64,000 nt of DNA. Origin: Sneathiella chinensis. Its GTDB lineage: Bacteria; Pseudomonadota; Alphaproteobacteria; Sneathiellales; Sneathiellaceae. The translations under genes were made by a program, and so were the position numbers. Of the stretch, positions 18,360-26,161 are shown in pieces (the stretch's first letter is position 1; the number at the start of each line of letters is the position of its first letter). The notes beneath the pieces are model-generated. The model searched no databases, was not told the origin of the DNA, and was given only the letters and a program-made list of their open reading frames with translations. The stretch covers positions 558,001 to 622,000 of the forward strand of contig NZ_VNWN01000002.1 in assembly GCF_012720115.1 (NCBI RefSeq). The letters are read 5' to 3'.

Positions 18360-19094
18360 ATGATATTAACTTGTTCATCATGTTCAACGCGTTATTTGAT
18401 CGACCCCGCTTCTGTTGGAGTGAACGGGCGGTTGGTCAAGTGCGCCAAGTGTGGCCACAAATGGCGTGAGTACCCACCTGCCGACATGCCGAAACAGGTC
18501 GCGGGCGACGAACCCGTTGAGGGACTGGAAGCCGAGGCGGAGGTTGCCGGGGACGCAGGCCTGAGTATTGAGGAAATGTCCGCCCGCAAGCCGCGGGTGC
18601 CGCGGGAAAGAATTCCGGTGCCGGAGAAGAAGAAATCCGGTTGGCTGGGCTGGCTGATATTCCTGCTTTTGCTGGCGGCGATTGTCGCGGGCGGGTATTA
18701 TGGACGGAATCAGGTGGTCAGTGTCTGGCCGCCGGCGGCCAAGCTGTACCAGAAACTCAAACTGGACGTTCAGACCCGCAACACCCTTGGGCTTGAGATC
18801 CGGGATTTGACCACGCGGTCAGTGGTTGAGAACGGGGTGACCCGGCTGACGGTGGTCGGGAATATCGTCAATATTACGGAAACCGACCGGCCCATTCCAA
18901 GGATCAGCATCCAGTTGATTGATGATGCCGGAGACCATGTCTATAGCTGGAGCACCTCGATTGAGCAGACCCTGCTGGAAGGGTGGGGAAGCGTTGAGTT
19001 CACCAGCAGCATGAACCAGCCGCCCGAAGATGCGAAACAGGTGCGGGCGAATCTGTTGCCCCTGAGCGATCCTGAAGGAAAAGCGGCCAACTAG
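18360..19094 (+). CDS. MJ0042-type zinc-ribbon membrane protein (DUF3426-like)
   Basis: A 244-residue protein. The N-terminus is a zinc ribbon with CxxC pairs at residues 5/8 and 28/31 and the usual HKWR after the second pair. An acidic linker, one TM segment (WLGWLIFLLLLAAIVAGGYY) and a periplasmic DUF3426-like domain follow. Role unknown; the gene is commonly placed beside ftsEX in alphaproteobacteria. The ATG at 18360 places the first CxxC five residues in, as usual. The longer open frame upstream runs across the ftsE start and is not credible. Confidence 0.88.
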   Translation: MILTCSSCSTRYLIDPASVGVNGRLVKCAKCGHKWREYPPADMPKQVAGDEPVEGLEAEAEVAGDAGLSIEEMSARKPRVPRERIPVPEKKKSGWLGWLIFLLLLAAIVAGGYYGRNQVVSVWPPAAKLYQKLKLDVQTRNTLGLEIRDLTTRSVVENGVTRLTVVGNIVNITETDRPIPRISIQLIDDAGDHVYSWSTSIEQTLLEGWGSVEFTSSMNQPPEDAKQVRANLLPLSDPEGKAAN

Positions 19095-19158
19095 GCCGGT
19101 TTTAAACACGAATTCGGAGGCCCGCCAAGATCGGGCGCCCTGACTATTGGAGAGAGAC

Positions 19159-19701
19159 ATGACCGCCAAAGAGGCAAAAGTTGAAGTGCTGTACTCAAGC
19201 GGCGATATTGCAAAACGGAACAGCGAGATTGCCGAGGAAATCGCCCGCGATATGGGGACAGACCTGCTGGTGATTGCGGTTTTGAAAGGCAGTTTTGTGT
19301 TCGCCGCCGACCTGATCCGCGCCCTGCACCATGCCGGTGTGCGCCCGCAGATCGATTTCATGGCGCTTTCTTCCTATGGCGACAAGACAATCAGCAGTGG
19401 AACCGTTGTGATTACCCGCGATATCGTGGATACCGTGAAGGGCCGGCGTGTTCTGTTGATTGACGATATTCTGGAATCCGGCCGGACCATGGAATTTGCG
19501 ACCCGCGAGCTTCTGGACCGCGGTGCCTCCATGGTCAAGACATGTCTCATGCTCGACAAGAAGGGGAAACGTCTGGTTGATTTCGAGGCGGATTTTGTCG
19601 GATTCGACTGCCCGGACCTTTTTGTTATTGGCTACGGCCTTGATTACGCGCATTATTACCGGGAACTTCCCTATATTGGACATATTGTCAAAGAAGAATG
19701 A
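19159..19701 (+). CDS. hpt: hypoxanthine phosphoribosyltransferase
   Basis: Purine salvage enzyme of 180 residues that makes IMP or GMP from the base and PRPP. The PRPP-binding signature RRVLLIDDILESGRTM is central, and the purine-site region DCPDLFVIGYGLDYA is C-terminal. The ATG at 19159 follows GGAGAGAG; an in-frame TTG four codons earlier lies within that ribosome site and is not used. Followed after 14 nt by a response regulator. Confidence 0.93.
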   Translation: MTAKEAKVEVLYSSGDIAKRNSEIAEEIARDMGTDLLVIAVLKGSFVFAADLIRALHHAGVRPQIDFMALSSYGDKTISSGTVVITRDIVDTVKGRRVLLIDDILESGRTMEFATRELLDRGASMVKTCLMLDKKGKRLVDFEADFVGFDCPDLFVIGYGLDYAHYYRELPYIGHIVKEE

Positions 19702-19715
19702 GGCGAAAGGCGTGA

Positions 19716-20135
19716 ATGGCGAGGATACTGGTAGCTGACGACGAGGCATCTTTGCGGGAATTTGTTCACCGGGCATTGACCCATCACGGGCATGATGTGG
19801 TCTCGGTGAATGATGGCGCGGAAGCCTTGCTGGAGCTGCAACGGGACCCGGCCTTCGATCTTCTTCTGACGGATATTGTCATGCCGATCATGGATGGCAT
19901 TGCCCTGTCCCTGAAGGTGGCCAAGGATTTCCCCGACCTGAAAATCCTGCTGATGACCGGCTATGCCGCAGAACGCCAGCGCGCCCACAATCTGGACGAC
20001 CTGATTCACGATGTGATCTCGAAACCTTTCACCCTGTCCGAGATTTGCGGAAAGGTGGAAGAGGCACTGGTCTCAGAGCCGGGGCCGGGGGAGGGTGCCT
20101 CCACCCGCGATATGGGCCTGATCGACAAGCGCTAG
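19716..20135 (+). CDS. single-domain response regulator, CpdR-like
   Basis: A 139-residue receiver with no output domain. The acidic pocket is ADDE, the phospho-acceptor Asp is in LLLTDIVMPIMDG, the Thr switch is LLMTGYAA and the Lys is in SKPF. The pattern fits CpdR, the adaptor that primes ClpXP for cell-cycle proteolysis in Caulobacter, and the chromosomal neighbourhood is compatible, but a CheY-like protein is not excluded. A ~20-residue tail follows the domain. Confidence 0.8.
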   Translation: MARILVADDEASLREFVHRALTHHGHDVVSVNDGAEALLELQRDPAFDLLLTDIVMPIMDGIALSLKVAKDFPDLKILLMTGYAAERQRAHNLDDLIHDVISKPFTLSEICGKVEEALVSEPGPGEGASTRDMGLIDKR

Positions 20136-20156
20136 GGCCGCGTCGGTCAGCTCTTT

Positions 20157-20182
20157 GGCAGGGCGTCCCTGTTCTTTTTCTC
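20157..20182 (+). terminator. weak intrinsic terminator after the receiver gene
   Basis: CAGGG (20159-20163) pairs with CCCTG (20167-20171), extended by two G-U pairs, and is followed by CTTTTTC. The remainder of 20183-20389 shows only a short direct repeat (AGGCCGGA twice near 20286 and 20301) and no gene. Confidence 0.5.
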
Positions 20183-20389
20183 TCTACGCTCCGAAGACAC
20201 CCACTCCACCCAAATCTTTATCGATCTCGGTTTGATGTCCTGCGCCTGTTGGCAAGGTTGATTCGTGCTGTCCGTTCATGAGGGGGAGGCCGGACAAGCC
20301 GAGGCCGGATAAAGCCATGCACGAACGCACCGGGCCGCAGGCCACAAAAACAGAGTATTGGGAGAAATGTCGGGGGAAATATCGGGAGA

Positions 20390-20475
20390 TGGTGCCCCTG
20401 GCCTGACTCGAACAGGCACGTCCTGAGGACAACAGATTTTGAATCTGTCGCGTCTACCAATTCCGCCACAGGGGC
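20390..20475 (-). tRNA. tRNA-Leu (anticodon CAA)
   Basis: The minus strand folds as a class II tRNA of 86 nt with an encoded CCA. The acceptor begins GCCCCTG, the anticodon arm is ACAGA-TTCAAAA-TCTGT (anticodon CAA, reads UUG), there is a long variable arm, and the T arm has GTTCGAGTC. Confidence 0.95.
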
Positions 20476-20494
20476 AATCCGTGGGAACAGCCGC

Positions 20495-20522
20495 AATATA
20501 ACGATGAAATGATCCCGGTCAA
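20495..20522 (-). promoter_or_regulatory. promoter of tRNA-Leu
   Basis: On the minus strand TTGACC (20522-20517) and TATATT (20500-20495) are 16 nt apart, ending 20 nt before the tRNA 5' end. Confidence 0.55.
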
Positions 20523-20569
20523 TAGAACAAATGACACGGCAAACGACTTTATTGCGCGGGGGTCTGTCT

Positions 20570-21280
20570 TTATTCCAGCGTTGTCAGGATGGTATAGCCG
20601 GAACCGCGGACCGATTTGATCATCTGCTGCTGGTCCTGACCGATTTCCAGTTTCTGGCGCAGTCGCCGCACAAGGGCATCGATGTTGCGGCTGTTTTCCT
20701 TCAGTTCCTTGTTGAAGATCAACAGGCTGAGCTGTTCGCGGTCAACCGGTTGGCCGGGGGTTTCCAGCAATACGCGCAACAACTGGAATTCCGCCATGGT
20801 GAGCGGCACATCTGTTCCGTCCGGGGCGGCCAGTTTGTGGTGGGGCAGGTCCAGTGACCAGCCGGAAAAATTCACGTGGGTGCCGGATCGTTCCGGGGTG
20901 CCATTGACGGTGGTTTTGGTGGATCGGCGCAGTACGCTCTTGATCCGGGCCAGAAGTTCCCGTCGATTATAGGGTTTGGCCACATAATCGTCGGCGCCCA
21001 TTTCAAGCCCGATGATCAGGTCCACACTTTCGCCCTTGCCGGTCAGGATGATCACGCCCACATTGGATCGTTCCTTCAGATACCGGGTCAGGCTTAATCC
21101 GTCCTCTCCGGGGAGCATCAGGTCCAGGACAACAAGATCGAAATCGTCTTCGGCGAAGACGGATTTCATTTCATTTGCGTCACTAGCTTCGGCAATCTCG
21201 TAATTTTCCCTCTCAAGCGTAGCGCGAAGCGTTTTACGCAGGTCGGGATCATCATCAACTACCAGAATTTTCTGTTTCAT
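20570..21280 (-). CDS. OmpR/PhoB-family response regulator
   Basis: A 236-residue two-domain regulator. The receiver has VVDDDPDLR, the phospho-acceptor Asp in VLDLMLPGEDG, and the Lys in VAKPYNRRELLARI. The winged-helix domain has LTMAEFQLLRVL and ends RNIDALVRRLRQKLE...KSVRGSGYTI. The tract VDLIIGLEMGADDYVAKP is close to the ArcA/TorR type. No histidine kinase is in the window, so the partner is unknown. The AT-rich region upstream carries two palindromes and may be its own operator. Confidence 0.9.
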   Translation of the reverse strand: MKQKILVVDDDPDLRKTLRATLERENYEIAEASDANEMKSVFAEDDFDLVVLDLMLPGEDGLSLTRYLKERSNVGVIILTGKGESVDLIIGLEMGADDYVAKPYNRRELLARIKSVLRRSTKTTVNGTPERSGTHVNFSGWSLDLPHHKLAAPDGTDVPLTMAEFQLLRVLLETPGQPVDREQLSLLIFNKELKENSRNIDALVRRLRQKLEIGQDQQQMIKSVRGSGYTILTTLE

Positions 21281-21350
21281 TATCGCCAGTACATCCTGTT
21301 TTCAATTCTCGCATCCGAAAGGGCGGAACTGCACATTCCTTACTATATGC

Positions 21351-21368
21351 TGTAACAAAAAAGTTACA
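21351..21368. repeat. inverted repeat TGTAAC-A6-GTTACA
   Basis: Perfect 6-bp arms with a six-A spacer in the divergent region between the OmpR-type regulator and the DedA gene. Probable operator; the whole intergenic 21281-21540 is AT-rich and otherwise empty. Confidence 0.5.
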
Positions 21369-21400
21369 AGATTAATTATCAGCTCATATTCATGGCAGCT

Positions 21401-21415
21401 GAACAAAAAATGTTC
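21401..21415. repeat. inverted repeat GAACA-A5-TGTTC
   Basis: Perfect 5-bp arms with an all-A spacer, 32 nt after the previous palindrome and of the same architecture. Confidence 0.45.
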
Positions 21416-21540
21416 TCTTTCATACAGTTAATGTACAATAAAACCAAAGAATTTTTGCCTTCCGGGCTATGGAAGTCGCCCGTCAGGTGCTATAAACTGG
21501 CCCCTTCTATCAGTGCAAGAATTCGGGAACTTCGATCTCC

Positions 21541-22119
21541 ATGCTAAGGCGATTATATGATTATACCATGGGTTTGGCGGCCCGTCCGCGCGCCAAAGCC
21601 CTGCTTGGTGGTGTGGCCTTTATCGAAAGTTCGGTCTTTCCGATTCCGCCCGATGTTCTGCTTATTCCCATGGTCCTCGCCAACCGCGATCAGGCCTGGC
21701 GCATCGCCACCATCTGCAGCATCTTTTCCGTTCTGGGCGGTTTGTTCGGATATGCCATCGGGTATTTCTTCTTCCAGATGATCGGTGGGCCGGTTCTGGA
21801 ATTTTACGGCTATATGGACAAGTTCACGGCCTTTCAGGGGGCGTATAACGAATGGGGCGGGTGGATCGTCGCCTTTTTCGGGCTGACGCCTTTTCCCTAT
21901 AAGGTGATCACCATCGCAAGCGGTGTGGCTGAGCTTAGTCTGGGGATTTTCATCGTGGCCTCGGTGCTGTCACGCAGTGCCCGCTTCTTTCTGGTGGCCT
22001 GGCTGTTTCGCCGGTATGGCGAGCCGATCCGCACCTTTGTTGAAAAATACCTCGGGATTTTGACCATCCTTTTCTTTATTGTCCTGTTCGGGACCTTTTA
22101 TCTGTTGAAGTTCCTGTAG
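21541..22119 (+). CDS. DedA/YqaA-family membrane protein
   Basis: A 192-residue polytopic protein of the VTT/SNARE-associated family. ESSVFPIPPDVLLIPMVLA is the family motif, and FFGLTPFPYKVITIASGVAELSL the second re-entrant region. DedA proteins act in lipid flipping and membrane homeostasis; the YqaA branch is poorly studied. Followed 25 nt later by dsbB on the same strand. Confidence 0.88.
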   Translation: MLRRLYDYTMGLAARPRAKALLGGVAFIESSVFPIPPDVLLIPMVLANRDQAWRIATICSIFSVLGGLFGYAIGYFFFQMIGGPVLEFYGYMDKFTAFQGAYNEWGGWIVAFFGLTPFPYKVITIASGVAELSLGIFIVASVLSRSARFFLVAWLFRRYGEPIRTFVEKYLGILTILFFIVLFGTFYLLKFL

Positions 22120-22144
22120 TGACCGGCACCGGCGTAAGGGGGAA

Positions 22145-22654
22145 ATGATGATATTTTCACAGGTGAATGCGCTGCGCATTTCTGTTCTGGCCAGTGTTGT
22201 CGCATTGGGAGCGGCGTTTGTGGCGCAGTATGGCTTTAACCTGCTTCCCTGCGTTCTGTGCCTGTATCAGCGCTGGCCCTATGCCGTGGTGATCGCCATC
22301 GGTATTGTCGGCCTGACCTTCGCGAAGACAAGACGGTCATCGGCCTTTCTGTTCCTGATCCTGATTGCCGCAGGCTTCGCGGTAACCGCCGGTATCGGTG
22401 GCTTCCATGTGGGGGTTGAACAGGGATGGTGGGCCGGAACGGCGGAATGTGCCGCCGATACGGGCAAGGTCCTGTCCATGGAAGACCTGAAGGCGCAGAT
22501 TCTGGATGCGCCCATTGCCAAATGTGATGAACCGGCATGGCAGATGCTTGGAATTTCCATGGCGGGGTATAACTTGATTTTTGCAAGTCTGTTGGCGGTC
22601 TATGCGTTGGCCGCTGCGTTCAAGGGTCGCAAGACCGGTGAGGAGTTGGCATGA
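22145..22654 (+). CDS. dsbB: disulfide bond formation protein B
   Basis: Inner-membrane quinone reductase that re-oxidises DsbA. Four TM segments in 169 residues. The quinone-side pair is Cys36-x-x-Cys39 (PCVLCLYQRWPY) and the periplasmic pair is Cys102 and Cys127. Its stop overlaps the coq7 start by 4 bp (ATGA), a sensible pairing because DsbB passes electrons to ubiquinone. Confidence 0.93.
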   Translation: MMIFSQVNALRISVLASVVALGAAFVAQYGFNLLPCVLCLYQRWPYAVVIAIGIVGLTFAKTRRSSAFLFLILIAAGFAVTAGIGGFHVGVEQGWWAGTAECAADTGKVLSMEDLKAQILDAPIAKCDEPAWQMLGISMAGYNLIFASLLAVYALAAAFKGRKTGEELA

Positions 22655-23235
22655 GCAAACCATCTAACCAGCAATCCGAAACCAGAAAAGTAACCGGCGA
22701 GGGCCGCCTGCCCGGTGATCCCCGCAAAGAGGATATCGTCGAGCGGATCATCCGGGTCGATCATGCGGGCGAGTTCGGCGCGGTTCGCATCTATGAGGGG
22801 CAGTTGGCTGTCCTGAAGAATACGGACGAGGCTGATACCATCCGCCATATGAAGGAGCAGGAAGAGGTGCACCGCGCCCGGTTTGAGGAATTGATCGCGG
22901 ATCGCCGGGTGCGCCCGACAGCCCTCAGCCCCCTCTGGAATATGGCCGGGTTCGCCCTTGGGGCAGGAACGGCCCTGCTGGGGAAAGAGGCGGCGATGGC
23001 CTGCACCGAGGCGGTGGAAGAGGTCATCGACGAGCATTACCAGAGTCAGCTTGACCAATTGGGCGAGGATGAAGCCGAATTGAAGGAGATTATCCAGAAA
23101 TTTCGGGACGAGGAAATCGAGCACCGGGATATCGCCCGTGAACGGGGCGCGGCGGAAGCCCCCGGTTATGAGGTGCTGACCTCTGCGGTCAAGGCCGGCT
23201 CAAAGCTGGCGATCTGGCTGTCCTCGCGGGTCTAG
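22651..23235 (+). CDS. coq7: COQ7-type 2-polyprenyl-3-methyl-6-methoxy-1,4-benzoquinol hydroxylase
   Basis: Di-iron monooxygenase of the ubiquinone pathway, 194 residues. Iron ligands are Glu in AGEFGAVRIYEG, ExxH in EQEEVHRARFEE, Glu in CTEAVEEVIDEHY, and ExxH in RDEEIEHRDIA. It replaces the flavin hydroxylase UbiF in many alphaproteobacteria. Translationally coupled to dsbB. Confidence 0.95.
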   Translation: MSKPSNQQSETRKVTGEGRLPGDPRKEDIVERIIRVDHAGEFGAVRIYEGQLAVLKNTDEADTIRHMKEQEEVHRARFEELIADRRVRPTALSPLWNMAGFALGAGTALLGKEAAMACTEAVEEVIDEHYQSQLDQLGEDEAELKEIIQKFRDEEIEHRDIARERGAAEAPGYEVLTSAVKAGSKLAIWLSSRV

Positions 23236-23304
23236 GCCCGCGATCAGGGGGCAGGGGATCAGGGCCCGGCGACAGCAGCAGCGGTAGCCGGACCCGGTCG
23301 TTCT

Positions 23305-24033
23305 TTACGGGAAGTCGCAGCGCATTGCCGAGACTTTGGCAAAGCTCTGGCGTCCGCTTTCAATGGTGAAGCGATATTCATCCGCGCCGAACACCATGCT
23401 TTTCTCAAGCGGCAGCAGGCCGGTAATTTTTTCAGATTTCCCGCCAGTCTCGCGGAAGGTGATGGTGACCGGTTTCGCCGGATCGAACCACGCTTCGGGT
23501 TTGCCGTCCGCGTTCAGGAAGGATTCACCGTCTCCGGTCACGATTACGGCCCCGTCATTCAGGCTGATGGAATTGGCCACCTGATTGAAAATGGGTGTGT
23601 TGACGATAAACCGCTTTGATTCCGGTTTCTTGTCACAATTCTGGCTGTTCTGAATAAGTTGGATAACCGATTGCAGGCGGGCGGCCTCCAGCCCGTCGTT
23701 CATGCGGGTGCGGACCAGTTCAAGGATATTGCGAAGTTCCCCGGCGGGCATCTCGCTTTCATACTTGTTGCGCCATGAGCGGGCCTCGGCCAGCGCCGTG
23801 CTTTGCCGGTTCAGGGCATCGCGGGCCTGGTCGTTCAGACGCTCGTTCTCGCGGGTCAGGGTCAGGACCTGATCTTCCACATTGGCAACGCGGCGGTCAG
23901 CCTCTGCCTGGCCCTCGAAATAGCCATAGGCGCCGGCGGCGCTCAGCAAAAGAAGGTAAAAGAAGAATTTCAGGACGCGGTTGCGCCGCTCCACACTTCG
24001 TCTTTTCTCGGAAAGACCAAGACCATAACTCAT
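23305..24033 (-). CDS. membrane-anchored coiled-coil protein of unknown function
   Basis: I do not recognise a family. The 242-residue protein has a basic N-terminus (EKRRSVERRNR), one TM segment (VLKFFFYLLLLSAAGAYGYF), a predicted coiled coil of about 60 residues (VEDQVLTLTRENERLNDQ onward), and a beta-rich C-terminal domain with two cysteines (near QNCDKK and at CDFP). The topology suggests a periplasmic C-terminus. It converges on coq7 with ~70 nt between stops. Confidence 0.75.
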   Translation of the reverse strand: MSYGLGLSEKRRSVERRNRVLKFFFYLLLLSAAGAYGYFEGQAEADRRVANVEDQVLTLTRENERLNDQARDALNRQSTALAEARSWRNKYESEMPAGELRNILELVRTRMNDGLEAARLQSVIQLIQNSQNCDKKPESKRFIVNTPIFNQVANSISLNDGAVIVTGDGESFLNADGKPEAWFDPAKPVTITFRETGGKSEKITGLLPLEKSMVFGADEYRFTIESGRQSFAKVSAMRCDFP

Positions 24034-24127
24034 GATTAGTCACTTCAGTATAAGCCAAAGGGAAATATTTCCCCCTGTGTATAACCGTTTGGGACCGGCC
24101 ATGGCAAGCGGTGTACAGAGCGCCGGA

Positions 24128-24679
24128 CTAATCTATCAGCTCTGTGTCCCAGTAAAGATAATCGCGCCAGCTGTCATGCAGGTAGTTCGGCGGAAAACCC
24201 TGTCCCTGTTTGTTGAGCATATGCGCGGTTGGCGCATAGGGGCGAATGGTCGGGAACATGTTGGCTTCTTCCGGCAATCGCCCGCCTTTCTTCAGGTTGC
24301 ATGGTGCGCAGGCGGTGGTGATATTTTCCCAGCAGGTTTGCCCGCCTGCCCGCCTAGGAAGATAATGGTCAAAGGTCAGGTCATCCGGGGAATTGCAATA
24401 CTGACACCGAAACCCGTCGCGCAGAAAGACATTGAACCGGGTGAAGGCCGGTTTGCGGTTCTGGCGGATATAGCGTTTGAGGGAAATGACACTTGGCAGG
24501 CGCATTTCAAAGCTGGGGGAATGGACGACGGTGTCATATTGGGAAACGATATTGACCCGCCCCAGAAAGACGGAGCGAAGCGCATCCTGCCACGACCACA
24601 GGGAAAGTGGGAAATAACTCAGTGGCCTGTAATCGGCATTCAGAACAAGCGCCGGATACTTTTCTGCCGAAGATAGCAC
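24128..24679 (-). CDS. HNH endonuclease family protein
   Basis: A 183-residue protein with an HNH zinc fold: CQYCNSPDDLTFDHYLPRRAGG, then WENITTACAPCNLKKGGR, giving two CxxC pairs, the DH and the N. It starts at a GTG preceded by AAGGAGG. This small HNH protein is widespread as a chromosomal gene in alphaproteobacteria and its target is unknown. No intron or intein is seen around it, so I do not call it a homing enzyme. The 130 nt upstream (24680-24809) are AT-rich and hold no gene. Confidence 0.85.
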   Translation of the reverse strand: MLSSAEKYPALVLNADYRPLSYFPLSLWSWQDALRSVFLGRVNIVSQYDTVVHSPSFEMRLPSVISLKRYIRQNRKPAFTRFNVFLRDGFRCQYCNSPDDLTFDHYLPRRAGGQTCWENITTACAPCNLKKGGRLPEEANMFPTIRPYAPTAHMLNKQGQGFPPNYLHDSWRDYLYWDTELID

Positions 24680-24809
24680 GGTCTTGGACCCTCCTTATCT
24701 TGTCTAAGGAAAGTCTGGCGCGGTTAAGGTCAAAAATCAATTCCTAATACAGTATTTAGTGTTAAATTTTTGTGACCCTACTGTATGTCGTGTCACAATT
24801 GCAGGTTGA

Positions 24810-25511
24810 TCAGCCGTTAAAAAGACCGCCGAGGAAGCGCTGTCCCAAGGCCAGCCCGGTTTCGTCAATACCGTGGGACAGGCTCGGTCGGGCGGTGGTC
24901 TCAACGGGGACGGACAGGGACTGCAGGACCCGCCTTGCGTGTTCAAGGGCGGCGATGGGCAGAATGTCGTCTTCCTCGCCGTGGATAAGGCAGACCGGGG
25001 GTTTGCAGCGAATGTCCCGGGCCAGCGTGCCGGGGGCCACAAGCGCCCCGGAATAGCCCAGAATGCCCGCCGGGCCGACCGGATGGCGAAGCGCCGTATA
25101 GAGCGCCATCATGGTCCCCTGACTGAAGCCCACAAGCGCCAGATCCTGCCAGCCAAGAGACAGCCGTTCCAGTTCTGCATCCAGAAAGGCTTCAATTTTT
25201 GGCGCCGCGGTTTCCGCACCCGGTGTCAGGGCGTCAAGGGCTTGTTCAATGGCATGGGGATCGCGCCGGGACAGGGTCGGGTCGTATCGGTTGAGGGAGA
25301 ACCACTGCCGACCGAACGGGGTCAGTTCGCATTCTTCGGGGGCGTGGGGGGCAATAAAGGCGGCATGGGCCAGTTGGGGCTGCCAGATTTTTGCAAGCTG
25401 GATCAGGTCATCGCCATCGGCGCCATAGCCATGCAGCAGAACGACCAGTTGGCGGGCGGGTTGGCCGGAAAGGGGGGAGAGCCGGGGGCCATCCAGAAAA
25501 GCGGAACTCAT
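24810..25511 (-). CDS. phospholipase/carboxylesterase-family alpha/beta hydrolase
   Basis: A 233-residue serine hydrolase. LLHGYGADGDDL is the oxyanion region, GFSQGTMMALY the nucleophile elbow, Asp is in HGEEDDILP and His in LSHGID. Similar in layout to YpfH or lysophospholipase II-type esterases. The ATG at 25511 overlaps the alkA stop by 4 bp, which fixes the start; the open frame running to 25874 is inside alkA. Confidence 0.88.
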   Translation of the reverse strand: MSSAFLDGPRLSPLSGQPARQLVVLLHGYGADGDDLIQLAKIWQPQLAHAAFIAPHAPEECELTPFGRQWFSLNRYDPTLSRRDPHAIEQALDALTPGAETAAPKIEAFLDAELERLSLGWQDLALVGFSQGTMMALYTALRHPVGPAGILGYSGALVAPGTLARDIRCKPPVCLIHGEEDDILPIAALEHARRVLQSLSVPVETTARPSLSHGIDETGLALGQRFLGGLFNG

Positions 25512-26161
25512 TGACCGGTTGCCTCTTTGAAGGTTTTGCGTGTGGCCGGTTGTACCACATCCACATAGTAACGCCACAAAACGCGGGCGGCCAGTGTCCG
25601 GAACGGGCGCAGGGGTTCTGCGTGTCGATCCATTTCCTTCTGGGAGGGACGCTCCTCCAGTCCTTTCAGGTGCTGAAGCGCGATTTTCAGGGCCACATCG
25701 CCTGCGGGCCAGATGTCCTGCCGTCCAAGGCAGGCGATCATGTAGATTTCGGCGGTCCAGCGGCCAATCCCCTTGACCTCTGTCAGGGCGGCAAGGATGT
25801 CTTCGTCTTCCAGCGCATGCAGGCCGCCAAGGTTGAGCTTTCCGCGCACGATGTCGTCGGCAAGGGCCCGGCAATAGACGGCTTTCTGGCGACTGAGGCC
25901 AAGGGCTCGAAGCTGTTCCTCGTTCTGGCGCAGCAGGGTTTCGGGCTCAAACGGCTGGATGGCGGCCTCAAGGCGGGTCCAGATGGCTTCGGCGCTGGCA
26001 AGAGAGACCTGCTGTTCGACAATGATCCGGGTCAGTTGCTCAAAACCGGCGGGGCGCTGTCGGTCGGGCAGGGGCTGGATCAGGGGCAGGGCGCGGGCAA
26101 AATCCTCGTCCTGCCGGATCAGGTGTTGAAGGCCTTCCTCCAATCCGGCCCGGGGTGTCAT
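25508..26161 (-). CDS. alkA: DNA-3-methyladenine glycosylase II, AlkA-like
   Basis: Base-excision repair glycosylase of the HhH-GPD superfamily, 217 residues. The helix-hairpin-helix is LTEVKGIGRWTAEIY and the catalytic Asp is in WPAGDVAL. It lacks the Ada-type N-terminus of some longer homologues. The ATG at 26161 overlaps the S41 protease stop (ATGA). Third-to-last in a run S41 protease-alkA-hydrolase. Confidence 0.92.
   Translation of the reverse strand: MTPRAGLEEGLQHLIRQDEDFARALPLIQPLPDRQRPAGFEQLTRIIVEQQVSLASAEAIWTRLEAAIQPFEPETLLRQNEEQLRALGLSRQKAVYCRALADDIVRGKLNLGGLHALEDEDILAALTEVKGIGRWTAEIYMIACLGRQDIWPAGDVALKIALQHLKGLEERPSQKEMDRHAEPLRPFRTLAARVLWRYYVDVVQPATRKTFKEATGQ

Noticed and set aside
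20390-20475. tRNA-Leu as an integration site
   Set aside because: No integrase, no duplicated tRNA end and no composition change on either side.
24128-24679. HNH gene as a mobile or homing element, or part of a defence system
   Set aside because: No intron, intein or restriction partner; neighbours are ordinary and the family is chromosomal in this class.
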